Shown: positions 6,164 through 6,313 of the stretch, piece after piece | Layout: each line of letters begins with the position of its first letter | Position numbering within the stretch: position 1 is the first letter of the stretch | DNA from: Paracoccaceae bacterium | Lineage (GTDB): Bacteria > Pseudomonadota > Alphaproteobacteria > Rhodobacterales > Rhodobacteraceae | Direction: 5' to 3' | Assembly (NCBI GenBank): GCA_002746395.1 | Contig: NVXA01000011.1 | Span: forward strand, 32,806-39,118 | Length of the DNA: 6,313 nt | The notes under the pieces: model-generated | Databases searched by the model: none | What the model saw: the letters and a program-made list of their open reading frames with translations, nothing else | What the model was told of the DNA's origin: nothing | Program-made: the position numbers and the translations under genes

Positions 6164-6313
6164 ATGCCAAACGACAAAATTATTTCCGAAATTCGCCGCC
6201 TGTCCATTCTTGCCGGCGCCGAGATCATGAAAGTTTACGAGAGCGACGATTTCGACGTGAAATTGAAATCTGACAACAGCCCCGTCACCGCCGCTGACGA
6301 GGCCGCCGACGCC
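6164..6313 (+). CDS. cysQ: CysQ-like 3'(2'),5'-bisphosphate nucleotidase, 3'-truncated by window edge
   Basis: The ATG at 6164 opens a frame of 50 codons that runs off the right edge. The product begins MPNDKIISEIRRLSILAGAE and contains VKLKSDNSPVTAADEAADA. This matches the N-terminal region of CysQ in the inositol monophosphatase superfamily, where the KxDxSPVTxAD block helps form the metal and phosphate site. CysQ removes the 3' phosphate from 3'-phosphoadenosine 5'-phosphate, a by-product of sulfate assimilation. An AAAAGG site lies 9 nt upstream. Most of the protein, including the main metal-binding motif, is outside the window, so another inositol monophosphatase-family enzyme cannot be fully excluded. 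It is divergent from the permease operon. Confidence 0.8.
   Translation, partial: MPNDKIISEIRRLSILAGAEIMKVYESDDFDVKLKSDNSPVTAADEAADA

Overview
This is a core-genome window from an alphaproteobacterium, most likely a member of the Rhodobacteraceae (Roseobacter-type). The call rests on the protein wording of LpdA, DnaK and DnaJ, the alphaproteobacterial style of the heat-shock promoter before dnaK, and the moderate GC content. I cannot name a genus from the sequence alone.

Layout from left to right. The 3' part of a dihydrolipoyl dehydrogenase gene (lpdA, + strand) enters from the left edge and ends at 1005. It converges on dnaJ (- strand), and one bidirectional hairpin terminator at about 1010-1043 lies between them. 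dnaK lies upstream of dnaJ on the - strand, and the two are separated by a short gap with a strong GC hairpin followed by a T-rich tail. dnaK has a clear RpoH (sigma-32)-type promoter and a leader of roughly 95 nt with two hairpins. Upstream of dnaK, also on the - strand, is a tight three-gene unit: an ABC-2 exporter permease, then a YciA-type acyl-CoA thioesterase, then a MaoC/NodN-type hydratase. Its genes are joined by 4-nt overlaps (ATGA and GTGA). At the right edge a divergent gene, the first 50 codons of a cysQ-like 3'(2'),5'-bisphosphate nucleotidase, runs out of the window on the + strand.

How the genes work together. DnaK and DnaJ are the Hsp70 chaperone and its J-domain partner; the nucleotide exchange factor GrpE is not in the window. 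LpdA is the E3 subunit of 2-oxo acid dehydrogenase complexes. The thioesterase and hydratase both have the hotdog fold and probably act on acyl-CoA substrates. Their coupling to an exporter permease with no ATPase partner in view is the least explained part of the window.

The region is mostly ordinary housekeeping. I found no mobile element, CRISPR array, tRNA or rRNA, and no convincing undescribed system. The items worth checking are regulatory: the dnaK promoter with its 10-bp-spaced CTTGTAG repeat, the dnaK leader hairpins, the dnaK-dnaJ hairpin, and a helix that could cover the cysQ ribosome binding site.
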